NCBI RefSeq assembly: GCF_018131075.1
Contig: NZ_JAFCLS010000005.1
Coordinates: forward strand, 1-64,000
Direction of reading: 5' to 3'
From: Bradyrhizobium sp. JYMT SZCCT0428
GTDB taxonomy: Bacteria > Pseudomonadota > Alphaproteobacteria > Rhizobiales > Xanthobacteraceae
Length of the DNA stretch: 64,000 bases
The notes under the pieces are model-generated. The model worked only from the letters and a program-made list of their open reading frames with translations, was not told where the DNA came from and ran no database searches. Below, piece by piece: positions 63,980 through 64,000 of this stretch. The position numbers were made by a program, and so were the translations under genes. Positions within the stretch are counted from its first letter, which is position 1. Each line of letters starts with the position of its first letter.

Positions 63980-64000
63980 GTGACGCAATCAGGCCAACCA
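63980..64000 (+). CDS. Possible first codons of the next gene, cut by the window edge
   Basis: A GTG two bases after the preceding stop opens a frame (MTQSGQP) that runs off the window. The tight spacing fits the operon, and the missing arabonate dehydratase or lactonase would be expected here. Seven codons are too few to identify a product. Confidence 0.25.

Overview
The window is GC-rich, densely coded and rich in ABC transporters. Many genes overlap by ATGA, GTGA or TTGA. Three intergenic palindromic repeats (1-499, 2075-2118, 28296-28392) look to me like the multicopy elements of Bradyrhizobium and relatives. I therefore read it as a chromosomal catabolic region of a Bradyrhizobium-like alphaproteobacterium. 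I see no rRNA, tRNA, transposase, phage gene or CRISPR array.

Layout. (A) 502-7917: a XRE-cupin regulator divergent from a polar amino acid ABC transporter, an FAD amine/D-amino-acid oxidase, a Gfo/Idh/MocA dehydrogenase and a two-domain 3-dehydroshikimate-dehydratase-like enzyme. (B) 7924-25322, all on the minus strand: LivF and a rare LivH-LivM-LivG fusion, a thiolase-like protein without its catalytic Cys or His, a DUF35 (Zn-ribbon/OB-fold)-SDR fusion, an isatin-hydrolase-like cyclase, two acyl-CoA synthetases, an indolepyruvate-ferredoxin-oxidoreductase-like pair, a Rieske oxygenase (alpha, beta, reductase) and an SDR. A MarR regulator and the branched-chain-type binding protein lie divergently at 25397-27418. 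I infer an indole-3-acetate (auxin) catabolic cluster: oxygenation to dioxindole-3-acetate, CoA activation, retro-aldol cleavage to isatin and acetyl-CoA, hydrolysis to isatinate, then oxidative decarboxylation to an anthraniloyl product. (C) 27498-31482: an odd Asp/Glu racemase homologue and a kynurenine set (frameshifted tryptophan 2,3-dioxygenase, kynureninase, HGGFW formamidase) that also leads to anthranilate.

(D) 31498-34648: a bacterial URC uracil-degradation set (uracil phosphoribosyltransferase-like protein with a degenerate PRPP loop, URC4/DUF1688, URC1/GTP cyclohydrolase II-like). (E) 34967-39324: 5-oxoprolinase pxpA and pxpB, then a truncated pxpC running into an amino acid ABC ATPase that lacks its N-terminus. 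This looks like a deletion scar, followed by a binding protein and a NodB-type deacetylase. (F) 39362-49267: two peptide-type binding proteins, two amidohydrolases and a full Dpp/Opp-like transporter behind a candidate sigma-54 promoter. A luciferase-like monooxygenase follows at 49413-50471.

(G) 50539-59907: histidine utilization. hutF-hutC and a NitT/TauT-type ABC transporter face hutI-hutH-hutU across a palindromic HutC-like operator. hutG is not in the window. (H) 59923-64000: a Bug-family binding protein, a FadR-type regulator behind a seven-codon upstream ORF, an L-2-keto-3-deoxyarabonate dehydratase and an L-arabinose/galactose 1-dehydrogenase (non-phosphorylative pentose oxidation). 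The common theme is uptake and oxidation of plant- and rhizosphere-derived N-compounds, aromatics and sugars.
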